From Nodularia sp. NIES-3585 (GTDB lineage Bacteria > Cyanobacteriota > Cyanobacteriia > Cyanobacteriales > Nostocaceae), in contig NZ_BDUB01000001.1 of NCBI RefSeq assembly GCF_002218065.1, forward strand, positions 2,947,270 to 3,011,269: a DNA stretch of 64,000 bases. Reading direction: 5' to 3'. The position numbers were made by a program, and so were the translations under genes. This document shows positions 35,444 through 44,845 of this stretch, one piece after another. Under the pieces are notes generated by a model. The model did not search any database. It had not been told where the DNA came from and saw only the letters and a program-made list of their open reading frames with translations. How positions within the stretch are numbered: the first letter of the stretch is position 1; each line of letters opens with the position of its first letter.

Positions 35444-36073
35444 ATGGCTAACCATTACAGATATATTATTTTTAACAAACCCTATGGAGTCCTCAGTCAA
35501 TTTACGCAAGAAACACCGAAACATAGAACCTTGAAGGACTATATCCAGGTTCCCGATGTTTATCCTGTCGGGCGTTTGGACTGGGACAGCGAAGGTTTAT
35601 TACTATTGACGAATGATGGACAATTACAACATCGCCTCGCTCATCCTCGCTTCGGACATCAACGCACTTACTGGGTGCAGGTAGAGCGCATTCCTGATGC
35701 CGATGCTATCAATAAGTTACAAGCAGGTGTGGAAATTCAGGGTTACCGCACTCAACCAGCCCAAGTACGACTCTTTTCAGAAGCAACCCATCTACCTGAA
35801 CGCAACCCGCCAATTAGATTTCGCCAGAATATCCCAACATCTTGGTTGGAAATGACATTGACTGAGGGCAAAAATCGCCAAGTGCGGCGCATGACTGCGG
35901 CTGTAGGTTTTCCAACTTTGCGACTAGTCAGGGTAAGTATAGCCCATCTGAATCTGGATGGTTTACATCTGGGTGAGTGGCGCGACCTTATGCCATCAGA
36001 ATTAGAATTTTTGCATAATTTGCCTAAAAACTACAAAAATGTTTCGAGGACTATAACTGCAAGGCGAAACTAA
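35444..36073 (+). CDS. 23S rRNA pseudouridine synthase (RluE-like, RsuA family)
   Basis: A 209-residue protein with the RsuA/RluB/E/F catalytic block [19 protein letters not shown], whose first Asp after GRL is catalytic. Further blocks are [11 protein letters not shown] and [10 protein letters not shown]. There is no N-terminal S4 domain, as in RluE. It isomerises a uridine in rRNA; the exact position is not determinable here. It has its own promoter region upstream, and its basic C-terminus ends in TITARRN. Confidence 0.9.
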   Translation: MANHYRYIIFNKPYGVLSQFTQETPKHRTLKDYIQVPDVYPVGRLDWDSEGLLLLTNDGQLQHRLAHPRFGHQRTYWVQVERIPDADAINKLQAGVEIQGYRTQPAQVRLFSEATHLPERNPPIRFRQNIPTSWLEMTLTEGKNRQVRRMTAAVGFPTLRLVRVSIAHLNLDGLHLGEWRDLMPSELEFLHNLPKNYKNVSRTITARRN

Positions 36074-36209
36074 AACTAGTCACAGTTAATACAGCCCCCA
36101 CAGTTTACCGAGAAAACCAATTTATATCCAGCAGTTAGCTGAAAATTCTGGTGAAACAATAAGGTAGAATATTTTTATCTTTATAAGGAAAAAGGCTAAA
36201 AATCCTTGA

Positions 36210-36244
36210 GGTTAAGTTTTTCCGCCACGCTCCAAAACTTAACC
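36210..36244. repeat. Perfect hairpin GGTTAAGTTTT/AAAACTTAACC
   Basis: An 11-bp perfect stem with a 13-nt loop, followed by GTCCTTTAGG and an AGGCGTTTACGCCT hairpin. This could be the left-end structure of the IS200/IS605-like relic whose right end lies at 36541-36643. Confidence 0.5.
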
Positions 36245-36465
36245 GTCCTTTAGGCAAGGGATGAAAGCCAGGTAAGGCGTTTACGCCTGAGCAACAAATG
36301 ATATAGTTATCCTAACAGGAACGGTAATCAACCTGTATAAAAACCTAACTGCCTAACGGCAATCTGTACCTTGACAACTAAATCTATGGGGTTCTACTTC
36401 GTAGTTCTAGTATCACCTGGAAGTAGGTAAAAGATTTACAGGTACTAGACGACACAGAATTGTAC

Positions 36466-36485
36466 GGGCGTATTGCAATACGCCC
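36466..36485. repeat. Perfect 20-bp palindrome GGGCGTATTGCAATACGCCC
   Basis: An uninterrupted self-complementary 20-mer, of a type commonly dispersed in cyanobacterial genomes, here inside the presumed IS relic. Confidence 0.7.
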
Positions 36486-36540
36486 CTAGCAAACAAAATT
36501 TGCAGCGATGCAACTACCTCCGGGCAGGGGGAAAGTTAAC

Positions 36541-36643
36541 GCTTGAGGAGAGAACCACCTCTGGGTGAGATACCGCAAGGGGTCTCATCTAAGTGGACTC
36601 GTTGAACCAAGAATCTCCGTGGCTTGAGCCAGGAGAGTGTCAA
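36541..36643 (+). mobile_element. IS200/IS605-type right end, omegaRNA-like relic
   Basis: The segment carries GGAGAGAACCACCTCTGGG and GAACCAAGAATCTCCG, then an imperfect hairpin (TCTCC..GGCT/AGCC.GGAGA), and ends in GTGTCAA. This is the usual right end of IS200/IS605 elements, transcribed as the TnpB guide RNA. No tnpA or tnpB gene is present in the 840-bp gap. It is either a decayed copy or a non-autonomous derivative running from about 36190. Confidence 0.6.
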
Positions 36644-36914
36644 AAGTATAAAATTTAAAAGACCTACCCTCAGACTGGGAAAAGTATATCGCTGAAACAA
36701 CTTCAGGAGATATATTTATACTCTATGAGCAAAGGTTGTACAGCCAAATAACCCTAGCAACAGGGATATTCAGACTGAAAAGCCTTAATAATCTCTATGG
36801 CTTTAGCGTCAAGAGTGTCAATGTACTTCTACTCTAGGCAGGGTCAGCCAATTTTGGCACTTTGGATATTAGTGAAGACAAGCAGCTTGGAACCGGAATG
36901 AAGGAACTTCTACT

Positions 36915-38906
36915 ATGCTGATTTGCCCTCAGTGTACATTTGAAAACCCCAACACTAACAAATTCTGTCAAAGCTGTGGTGCATCCCTGACCCACAAAAT
37001 TTGTCCTGAGTGCAGCGCGGAAGTACCCGTGAATGCACCAACTTGTCATAACTGTGGTGCAGAATGCGGACTAGTTTGGCAGGCAATTATTGCTAAGGAA
37101 GGGAGTGAAGACTGGCTGTTGGGTACTGGGGAAGAAAGAGAAGACACGACTGTAGAAGCAGATGAGGTAGAAAACTTTCCCACTCCCGCCATTTCTCTAT
37201 TACAACTCACAGCAGGTTCTTATTTAGACCAAGAACAACGTTATCAATTGTTAGAACCGCTATCAGCCGCCAAGGAAAATATGTCCAAGGCGGAAATATA
37301 CGTGAAAGTGTTGGATTGCCTGCCATATCAAATTTCGCCGATTGAGGCCATACTAGCCAATCAGCAACAGGGACTGGTGGTGTCACCAGTTGAAATCAGT
37401 GAAATTTCTCGCCTTGCTCAAGCTTATATTGTCTTGCAATCCCAAATTCACCCAGGCATACCAGCAATTCATGATGCTTGGCAACAGTCTGATATTCAGG
37501 TGTTATTAATCGAAGACCGTTCAAATTGGCAGTCTTTACTGGACTTATGGCAAGCTGAAGAAACTTCTACGTTACAAATTCTACACTGCCTTTATCAGAT
37601 GACCCAACTCTGGACTGTATTAGAAACAGTGAATTGTCGTCAAAGTTTGTTGGATGTGTCGAATCTCTGCTTAGACGAAGACCAAACACTGGCGCTACAG
37701 AGGTTGTATGTAGAATCACTAGATGAACAGCCGACGATCGCATCTCCTAATTTGGGAGATGTAGAAACATTTACAATCCCACGCCCACCTTTAACTATCC
37801 AAGCTTTGGGGCAAGTTTGGCAGTCATTATTTAGACAGTCCCAACGCACTCAATTTGGTTCTGTAGTGCAGATTTTAGAAGATTTGGAACTCGGCACAAT
37901 TCAAACTGTTGACCAGTTGCGATCGCGTTTAGAGGAAATTGCCACTGAACTAGAAACACCCATGACGGCAAATATTGATTCTATGGAAGAAAAAGAGACT
38001 GCCTCACCCACTATTTTGCAATTAGATGATTTAAAAGATTTCTCTGCCAAAGCTGATGATTTGCCCACTGTCCTGCTGTCAATGCAATTGAATAGTTTGG
38101 AAGATGCAGGACGCACTGATGTCGGTCGTCAACGTCATCACAATGAGGACTGCTTTGGGATTCAAACCAAAATTCACAAGTTGGAGTTGCCCAGAAACCG
38201 AGTTTTACAAGCCCGTGGTTTGTATATCCTCTGTGATGGTATGGGTGGACACGCAGGGGGTGAGGTAGCCAGTGAGTTGGCAGTTAATACTCTCAAGAAA
38301 TATTGTGATGAACATTGGATTGCTAACCAAATACCCACGGAAAATATGCTTCGTGAGGCTGTATATTTAGCTAATCAAGCAATTTATGAAGTAAATCAAC
38401 AAGAAGTTCGTTCTGGCATCAAGCGGATGGGTACTACCTTGGTTATGCTCTTAATTGAAGGTACTCAAGCCGCAGTAGCCCACGTGGGAGATAGTCGCCT
38501 TTACCGCCTGACACGCAAGCGAGGACTGGAACAAATCACGGTAGACCACGAAGTAGGTCAACGAGAAATTTCTAGAGGAGTAGAAGCGAGTATAGCCTAT
38601 GCCCGTGCAGATGCTTACCAGCTAACTCAAGCCTTGGGACCTCGTGATCAAAACTCAATTAATCCCGATGTAGAGTTTTTTGAGATTACTGAAGATAGCC
38701 TCTTCATCCTCGTATCGGATGGCTTATCAGATAATGATGTCCTAGAAACTTATGGTCAGAATCAGCTACTTCCCCTGCTGAGTACTGGCGCTAACTTGGA
38801 ACAGGGAGTCACAGAATTAATTGATTTGGCAAACCAATACAATGGTCATGACAACATTACTGCTATACTGATCCGGGCTAAAGTGCGCCCAAATATGGAC
38901 AGTTAA
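36915..38906 (+). CDS. Zinc-ribbon/pseudokinase/PP2C Ser-Thr phosphatase
   Basis: A 663-residue protein. Two N-terminal zinc ribbons use C4, C7, C18, C21 and C30, C33, C44, C47. Residues about 105-350 resemble a protein-kinase fold without its HRD and DFG motifs (YQLLEPLSAAKE, then HPGIPAIHDAW and VLLIEDRSNW). A full PP2C domain follows: DVGRQRHHNEDCFG about 399, DGMGG about 440, VGDSRLYRL about 525, SDGLSDND about 601, GHDNIT about 643. The metal-binding aspartates are present, so phosphatase activity is expected. It is followed 84 bp later by an FHA-kinase, an obvious functional partner. Confidence 0.88.
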   Translation: MLICPQCTFENPNTNKFCQSCGASLTHKICPECSAEVPVNAPTCHNCGAECGLVWQAIIAKEGSEDWLLGTGEEREDTTVEADEVENFPTPAISLLQLTAGSYLDQEQRYQLLEPLSAAKENMSKAEIYVKVLDCLPYQISPIEAILANQQQGLVVSPVEISEISRLAQAYIVLQSQIHPGIPAIHDAWQQSDIQVLLIEDRSNWQSLLDLWQAEETSTLQILHCLYQMTQLWTVLETVNCRQSLLDVSNLCLDEDQTLALQRLYVESLDEQPTIASPNLGDVETFTIPRPPLTIQALGQVWQSLFRQSQRTQFGSVVQILEDLELGTIQTVDQLRSRLEEIATELETPMTANIDSMEEKETASPTILQLDDLKDFSAKADDLPTVLLSMQLNSLEDAGRTDVGRQRHHNEDCFGIQTKIHKLELPRNRVLQARGLYILCDGMGGHAGGEVASELAVNTLKKYCDEHWIANQIPTENMLREAVYLANQAIYEVNQQEVRSGIKRMGTTLVMLLIEGTQAAVAHVGDSRLYRLTRKRGLEQITVDHEVGQREISRGVEASIAYARADAYQLTQALGPRDQNSINPDVEFFEITEDSLFILVSDGLSDNDVLETYGQNQLLPLLSTGANLEQGVTELIDLANQYNGHDNITAILIRAKVRPNMDS

Positions 38907-38990
38907 AAATACAGCAAAAGTGGGAAGTAGCAAATATTTTCCCATCCCTAATGCCTAATCCCTAATTTTTAAGCTTATGCAGGTCGTATT

Positions 38991-40268
38991 GTGGTTATTC
39001 TGACCCTGTTAGAACCGCAACAAAAAACGTCACTCAAGCAGTGGTGCTTTGAAAATTCCTCCGTAATTCGCATTGGTCGAGCGGGGGATAATGATGTGGT
39101 TTTATCTGATAGTTTGGTTTCGCGGCACCATTTGGAATTGAGACAGGTTAATTCTGCCCAAAATAAACATAGTGCTTCTTGGCAAGTGTTTAGTAAAGGC
39201 ACTAATGGCACTTTTTTGGATGGTAAGCTTGTGCTTCAGTGTCCTTTGCCGGATAATTCCTTGCTGCAATTAGCACAGGGGGGGCCAATATTACAATTCC
39301 AATTGCAGAAGTTACCAGATACTTTGCTGGGATTCCAAGGCAGCGCTTCGCTATCGGCTGAAAATGACGAAACTGGAGAGGATAGCCTAGCAAATGTATC
39401 TTCCACTTGCAAGCACGAAGGTAATTCGCCTCATAATCTATTTTGTGTTCATTGTGGTCAACCTCTTTCTGTTCAACAGAAAATTCGTCAATATCAGGTG
39501 TTGCGAGTTATCGGACAGGGAGGTATGGGTACTACTTATCTAGCTTGGGATGGAGCAGGTCTGTTGGCAGACAAACCACAATTGTTGGTTTTAAAGCAAA
39601 TGAATGCTGACATGGCTAAAATTGCCAAAGCCCAAGAGTTATTTGAACGGGAAGCCCATACTCTCAAATCCCTTGACAATGAGGGGATTCCCAAGTATTA
39701 CGATTTTTTTGTGGCCGCTGGCAAAAAATACTTGGCTATGGAGTTAGTTCATGGACAGGATTTGGAAAAAAGAGTCTATGCCACTGGGCCAGTTACCCCC
39801 AGCCAAGCGATCTCTTGGATGATTCAAACCTGTGAGATATTAGATTATCTCCACGGCCAAAATCCACCACTAATACACCGTGATATCAAACCCGCTAACC
39901 TGATGGTGCGAAATGCCAATAATCAAATAGTAGTGTTGGATTTTGGGGCGGTGAAGGAGATTGGTACGACCCCTGGCACTCGTATTGGTGCGGAAGGTTA
40001 CTGCGCCCCTGAACAGGAACGAGGACAACCCTTAACTCAATCCGATTTGTATGCCATTGGACCAACGCTAATTTTTCTGCTCACAGGCGAGAATCCTTTC
40101 AAGTTTTATCGTCACCGAGGACAAAGTTCCCGGTTTGATCTGGTCAAGGTTCCCACAATTAGCCCTCAACTTAGAGAAATTATTGAACGCGTTACGCAGC
40201 AGTTGCCACGCGATCGCTACCAAAGTGCTAAAGAACTGGCTGTAGCATTAGCTGCTTGCCAAGTATAG
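38991..40268 (+). CDS. FHA-domain serine/threonine protein kinase
   Basis: About 425 residues. The N-terminal FHA domain (IRIGRAGDNDVVLSDSLVSR, then HHLEL and NGTFLDG, about 25-100) binds phosphothreonine. A partial zinc ribbon (CVHCG, about 150) links to a Hanks-type kinase: IGQGGMGTTY (about 169), LVLKQM, HRDIKPANL (about 297), LDFGAVKEIG (about 315) and CAPEQERG. All catalytic residues appear intact. There is no transmembrane segment. The start is GTG 38991; the ATG at 38977 is out of frame and closed. With the upstream PP2C gene it forms a reversible phosphorylation pair. Confidence 0.92.
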   Translation: MVILTLLEPQQKTSLKQWCFENSSVIRIGRAGDNDVVLSDSLVSRHHLELRQVNSAQNKHSASWQVFSKGTNGTFLDGKLVLQCPLPDNSLLQLAQGGPILQFQLQKLPDTLLGFQGSASLSAENDETGEDSLANVSSTCKHEGNSPHNLFCVHCGQPLSVQQKIRQYQVLRVIGQGGMGTTYLAWDGAGLLADKPQLLVLKQMNADMAKIAKAQELFEREAHTLKSLDNEGIPKYYDFFVAAGKKYLAMELVHGQDLEKRVYATGPVTPSQAISWMIQTCEILDYLHGQNPPLIHRDIKPANLMVRNANNQIVVLDFGAVKEIGTTPGTRIGAEGYCAPEQERGQPLTQSDLYAIGPTLIFLLTGENPFKFYRHRGQSSRFDLVKVPTISPQLREIIERVTQQLPRDRYQSAKELAVALAACQV

Positions 40269-40311
40269 AGAGTGGGAGGATAAAAAATACTTACTCCCAA
40301 TGCACTTTTTC

Positions 40312-40530
40312 CTACTCTTCGTCCCAAGCTTCTACTGATAACAAGTCGCCAATTGGATCTTGCATACTAAAGCCAAAGTCTTGCAGTTCCTGTTTCCAGT
40401 GTTGCCAGTCGTTGCCATAGAGTAATGCAATTTTCCAAATGCTATCAGTTGGTTTGATAATATTGGATTCGATGAGTGATTGCACGTTACGCTGCAATTT
40501 CACCATTGGGTGAATCACTTGCTGAGTCAT
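40312..40530 (-). CDS. DUF4327 family small protein
   Basis: A 72-residue cyanobacterial protein with the DUF4327 pattern HPMVKLQRNVQSLIESN and SIWKIALLYGNDW, ending acidic (VEAWDEE). Soluble, function unknown. It is convergent with the FHA-kinase gene. Confidence 0.8.
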   Translation of the reverse strand: MTQQVIHPMVKLQRNVQSLIESNIIKPTDSIWKIALLYGNDWQHWKQELQDFGFSMQDPIGDLLSVEAWDEE

Positions 40531-41042
40531 AGCCTCGATTCAATTCAGATTATGTTTGGTAAATGCTTAATCAAAACTGCTTTCCGTTTTGCAATTGTCA
40601 TCGATGCGTGGAGTATTGTAGTTGGCAAAGCTAGTCTTAACTATCTTACTATACCATAACAAACTCTAGCGGTTGGCGGTAAAATTCGGTTTTGTACGGT
40701 AATCACCACTACATAACTGAAATACCGCCGCGCAGTCATCGTGGATGCTATGCGGATCAGCTGGCCTTCCAAAAATTACATAGATAGATTGCTGGGGAAG
40801 GCAGGTAAATTTTTTTGTTTTATAGTCACCAGAATCTTTGTGATTGTTAAAAGACCATAGAACCTAGGGTTTTTGATGATTTTTGCGTAACATTGCCATA
40901 AAATTGATTACGCATATTTAACCCTCATATAGACTATCGCAAACATCTGGAATTAAACAAACTTCTCAGAAATCTTTATATAAATTTAATATTAGCCTCA
41001 AAAATTTCACCTTGCGAATCTGGATTTTTGGACAAAATGCTG
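40531..41042. other. Intergenic region, nothing recognised
   Basis: About 510 bp between the DUF4327 gene and dtd. No ORF, tandem repeat or RNA motif was recognised. Confidence 0.5.
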
Positions 41043-41495
41043 CTATGCAGCTTCTTTCTCCAGCAACAAGGTAACAGGTCCGTCATTTTCGATGGCAACT
41101 TGCATCATTGCACCAAATTGACCGGTAGCCACCTGTAAACCACTGGTTTGTAACTTAGTCACAAAACGGTCATACAATTCTTGGGCTAATTGGGGTTTAG
41201 CCGATTTCTCAAAAGAGGGGCGGCGACCTTGGCGACAGTCACCATAAAGAGTGAATTGACTGACTACCAACAACTCACCGCCAATTTCTTGCACAGATTT
41301 TTGCCATTTGTCGCTGTCTTCTGTCCCAGGGAATAGCCGCAGTTCTAAACACTTACGCACCATCCAGTCGAGTTCAGCATCAGTATCGGTATCGGCAATT
41401 CCCGCAAATAAATTTAATCCCCGCCCAATTTTGCCAATAATTTCACCGTTAACGATAACTTGAGATGATTTAACTCGCTGGATCAGAACACGCAT
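41043..41495 (-). CDS. dtd: D-aminoacyl-tRNA deacylase
   Basis: A 150-residue DTD. The motifs SQFTLYGD (residues about 80-87) and [10 protein letters not shown] (near the C-terminus) form the active site across the dimer. It removes D-amino acids and achiral glycine mischarged on tRNA. It begins 9 bp after the sppA stop, so it is the second gene of a two-gene operon. Confidence 0.95.
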   Translation of the reverse strand: MRVLIQRVKSSQVIVNGEIIGKIGRGLNLFAGIADTDTDAELDWMVRKCLELRLFPGTEDSDKWQKSVQEIGGELLVVSQFTLYGDCRQGRRPSFEKSAKPQLAQELYDRFVTKLQTSGLQVATGQFGAMMQVAIENDGPVTLLLEKEAA

Positions 41496-41504
41496 ACAAA
41501 AAAC

Positions 41505-43340
41505 CTACTCAAGCCGAAAATTAAAGGGTAAACGAGTGTAAATTCCGTAAGGGTCGTTCATCTTTTGGAGAATGAGCATTTCCTGTTGGAGTTTCTCAAA
41601 CTGCATCATCAGAGGATTAGAGGGTTGAACTGACACTCCCGCCATCTCTAAAATAGTGGTGATTTCTTGAATCGCCCGTCCAAAGAAACGTTCTTCTAAG
41701 GTACTGACTCTGGGATACTCTTGCAATTGCCAATCGTTGTCTAGTTTAGCTTCCTGGGCAGCATATTTAACAGCAGCATTCAGACCACCTATTTCATCTA
41801 CCAAACCGATTTCTTTGGCCGTTATCCCTGACCAAACTCTTCCTTGGGCAATTTCTGCCACTTTTTGGGCTGGTAATTTGCGACCTTGAACAACTTTATC
41901 AAGGAATAGCTCATAAATGCGGTTGACACTGCGCTGATAAATTTCTAACTCTTGGGGTGATTTCGGACGCGCTACGGTTTGAAGGTCGGCATAAGTTCCA
42001 GTTGTTACCGTATCCCAGGTAATACCGTTATCATTGGCTAGTTTTTGCCCATTAAACAGCACGCCAAACACGCCAATAGAGCCTGTAATTGTGGTTGGTT
42101 CGGCAAAAATGCGGTTGGAATCGCTAGCAATCCAGTAACCACCAGAAGCGGCGACATCACCCATTGATACCACCACAGGTTTGACTTGGCGAGTCAATTC
42201 TACTTCTCGCTGTATGACCTCGGATGCGGTAGCGCTACCTCCGGGAGTATTCATCCGCAAGACTACCGCCTTGACATCATTATCTTGGCGTATTTGGTTC
42301 AAGATTTTGGCAAAGCGATCGCCTCCTATTTGCCCATCTTCTCCTCTACCATCGACAATATCACCCTCAGCATAAACTACAGCAATTTTATTTTGAGAGG
42401 TGCGTTCTACACCCAGAGATTTGCCGGAAACTTGAGCGTAGTTTCTCAGATTAATTTGCCGGAAGGAGCGATCTGTTTCGTCGCTAGCTGTCAATTTCTT
42501 GAGGTCGGCGACTACCTCATCCATATATCCCACTTGCTCGACCAAACCACGGGCTTGAGCTTCGCTGGCTGTCAATATTCCCTGAGTATCTGCGATCGCT
42601 TGCAACTGTTGCGGGGTAATTTTACGATTAGAACCAACAGTAGTCCGCCAATCTGCCCAAACATCATCCAACAATTTTTGAATTTGTTCGCGGTTTTCTG
42701 GACTCAATTCATTCAGGATAAAAGGTTCGATTCCGCCTTTAAATTTGCCCACCCGCACTACCTGAACACCAAGGCCAAACTTTTCTAAAGCCCCCGCCAG
42801 AAACATCGGTTGGCTACTCAAACCCTTAACTTCCATCAAGCCTATGGGATTCAGGACGATTGTATCAGCAACCGAACTCAGGTAATAGTCCTTTTGACTT
42901 AAACCTACTCCATAGGCGACAACCTTTTTTCCTGACTCGCGGAACTTCTCCAACTCTTGGCGAATTTCTGTCAGAGAAGCAAAGCCCATGCTATCAGATG
43001 CACTTGTAGTTCTTGCATCTAAATAAATACCAACAATTCGCGGATCAAGTCTGGCTTTTTCCAAGGTATCAAGAACACTACGGAGTGTCATCCTTGGGGC
43101 TTCTGCTCCTGATAAGGCTCGTTGCAGCAATTCGCTAGAACCGGGTGCGCTATCAGTAATGTTCATTGACAAGTCAAAAACCACGACTGACTGATCTTTG
43201 ACTTCGGGAGTAGTATCTCTAGAAGCGGTAACGGCAAATAACAGTAATAATATTCCTGTTGTGCTGATACCGAAGAAAATCATCAGTCCTAGTACAGTAC
43301 CCAGTAAACTGGCAAAAGTTTGTTTGAAAAAATTACGCAT
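41505..43340 (-). CDS. sppA: Signal peptide peptidase SppA (67K type)
   Basis: A 611-residue membrane serine protease with duplicated Clp-like folds. It has an N-terminal membrane anchor (about 8-40). The catalytic Lys is in SQKDYYLSSVAD (about residue 150). The nucleophile Ser is in DVAASGGYWIAS (about residue 399). The double-length form is like E. coli SppA. It degrades cleaved signal peptides; cyanobacterial SppA has also been linked to light acclimation. It precedes dtd in the operon. Confidence 0.93.
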   Translation of the reverse strand: MRNFFKQTFASLLGTVLGLMIFFGISTTGILLLLFAVTASRDTTPEVKDQSVVVFDLSMNITDSAPGSSELLQRALSGAEAPRMTLRSVLDTLEKARLDPRIVGIYLDARTTSASDSMGFASLTEIRQELEKFRESGKKVVAYGVGLSQKDYYLSSVADTIVLNPIGLMEVKGLSSQPMFLAGALEKFGLGVQVVRVGKFKGGIEPFILNELSPENREQIQKLLDDVWADWRTTVGSNRKITPQQLQAIADTQGILTASEAQARGLVEQVGYMDEVVADLKKLTASDETDRSFRQINLRNYAQVSGKSLGVERTSQNKIAVVYAEGDIVDGRGEDGQIGGDRFAKILNQIRQDNDVKAVVLRMNTPGGSATASEVIQREVELTRQVKPVVVSMGDVAASGGYWIASDSNRIFAEPTTITGSIGVFGVLFNGQKLANDNGITWDTVTTGTYADLQTVARPKSPQELEIYQRSVNRIYELFLDKVVQGRKLPAQKVAEIAQGRVWSGITAKEIGLVDEIGGLNAAVKYAAQEAKLDNDWQLQEYPRVSTLEERFFGRAIQEITTILEMAGVSVQPSNPLMMQFEKLQQEMLILQKMNDPYGIYTRLPFNFRLE

Positions 43341-43731
43341 TTTAGTTGTTTAGCATAATCGGCGAGAAGCCCCATGTCTCAACCGATAGGGGAATGTGGG
43401 ATGAATCGCGGGGCGATTTATTGTAAGCTGTTGTGCAACTTTGTGAATTCTGCTAGTTATTTAATGTAGTGTTGTCAGTAAAAAATCATCCTCTAACAAC
43501 TTCCGCAAGTAACACCTTAACTAAATCATACAATGCTGCTTCTAATTGCACTGCGGCTTGTAGGAAGTCCTGAGAACAAGTTAGCGTAAATAGGAGAACC
43601 ATTTAAAATCAATGGAAAGCCTATAAAAATGAGTTAATTTCCGGGATTTCCAGAAAATAAATTGCCCCATTTCATCAGACCATATTTGTTCTTTATCCCC
43701 CCTGCTCCCTGCTAAGAGATCCCCTGCCTCT
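43341..43731. other. Intergenic region with CCCTGCTCCC repeat
   Basis: About 390 bp, no ORF. A CCCCCTGCTCCCTGCT run and a second CCCCCCTGC lie close to the AI-2E gene stop. Confidence 0.5.
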
Positions 43732-44766
43732 TTATCCCCCCTGCATTTCCTCAACTTTAAACATACTAATTAATACTCCCGCAATGGGAATTGATAGAAA
43801 AATTCCTACTAAACCAGCTACTTTTGCACCTACTAACAAAGCAAAGAACATGAAGACTGGATTCATATTTATTGAGCCTTGCATAATCCGCGGCATTAAT
43901 AAATTTTCTTCTACTTGCTGAAGCACAACACAACCGATTAATACTTGCAGACTCAGCCAAATTCCTTGAGGTAATACAATTAAAGCAACTAGGGTAATTC
44001 CAATTGTAGCGCCAATACCAGGAATTAAATCAAATCCCCCGGCGATCGCGGCTAAAAATAAGGCATAAGGTAGTTGGAGAAAAATAAATACTACAAATAT
44101 CGAAACGCCAAAAAATAAAGACAATAATAAACGACCCCAAAAGAAGCCCAAAAAATTTTGTTGGATAGCTAAAGTAAACTTATGACGAACATTCCGGGGT
44201 AAAATCTTGATCACAAAATTCCAAACTCTTTTGCCATCTAGTAACATAAAAAAAGCTACAACTACAATCAAAATCAAATCAACTAAATTAGTTAATAAGC
44301 TTTGAAACGCTGACCAGCCAGTACCAATTCCTGCTAAAATTTGATTGCGTAATTCCTCTTCAACTACTTGAAAATCAACATTAAAATTGAATCTAGTGAG
44401 TAACTTTTGTAATGTATCTAATAGAGAAATCACATAATCAATAAATTGAGGTGCTTGTTCCAGTATTTGTTGAAATTGAGAGAGGATAGCAAAACCTAGA
44501 GTTGCTATCAAACCACCCAAAATAACCAGACTCAGTAAAAAAACTATAATCACCGCAATGCCATGTGGTAAAAAACGTTCAGACCACTTGACTGGATAAC
44601 TCAGCAAAAATGCCAAAATTCCAGCAAATATAAAAATGACAACCACTGTAGAAAAATAAGCCAAAACCTGAACAATTGCCCAAGCAATAACTAACAGTAA
44701 CACATAGCGAATCAGCTTGGTATTATTTAGTTGCTCCCATAACCTTTTGATGCTTGGCTCATTCAT
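43732..44766 (-). CDS. AI-2E family transporter
   Basis: A 344-residue protein with about seven to eight membrane segments typical of the AI-2E (PF01594) family. It has an N-terminal pair of hydrophobic hairpins, a central amphipathic region (FQQILEQAPQFIDYVISLL), and the late block GGFDLIPGIGATIGITLVAL. Members export small molecules or work as Na+/H+ antiporters; the autoinducer name is not evidence of quorum sensing. First of three consecutive same-strand membrane-protein genes if read by position, but spacing allows separate promoters. Confidence 0.9.
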   Translation of the reverse strand: MNEPSIKRLWEQLNNTKLIRYVLLLVIAWAIVQVLAYFSTVVVIFIFAGILAFLLSYPVKWSERFLPHGIAVIIVFLLSLVILGGLIATLGFAILSQFQQILEQAPQFIDYVISLLDTLQKLLTRFNFNVDFQVVEEELRNQILAGIGTGWSAFQSLLTNLVDLILIVVVAFFMLLDGKRVWNFVIKILPRNVRHKFTLAIQQNFLGFFWGRLLLSLFFGVSIFVVFIFLQLPYALFLAAIAGGFDLIPGIGATIGITLVALIVLPQGIWLSLQVLIGCVVLQQVEENLLMPRIMQGSINMNPVFMFFALLVGAKVAGLVGIFLSIPIAGVLISMFKVEEMQGG

Positions 44767-44845
44767 ATTTTATCTGATATTAATGTGTAATAATCGCTCA
44801 TACCCTTTGAGAACAATCTTATTAAGAAATTAGAAAAAAGTTCAC

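Noticed and set aside
36541-36643. Group II intron 3' end
   Set aside because: No domain V signature; the motif order fits an IS200/IS605 right end better.
43732-44766. Quorum-sensing transporter
   Set aside because: AI-2E family membership does not show autoinducer export; no luxS or other signal gene is nearby.
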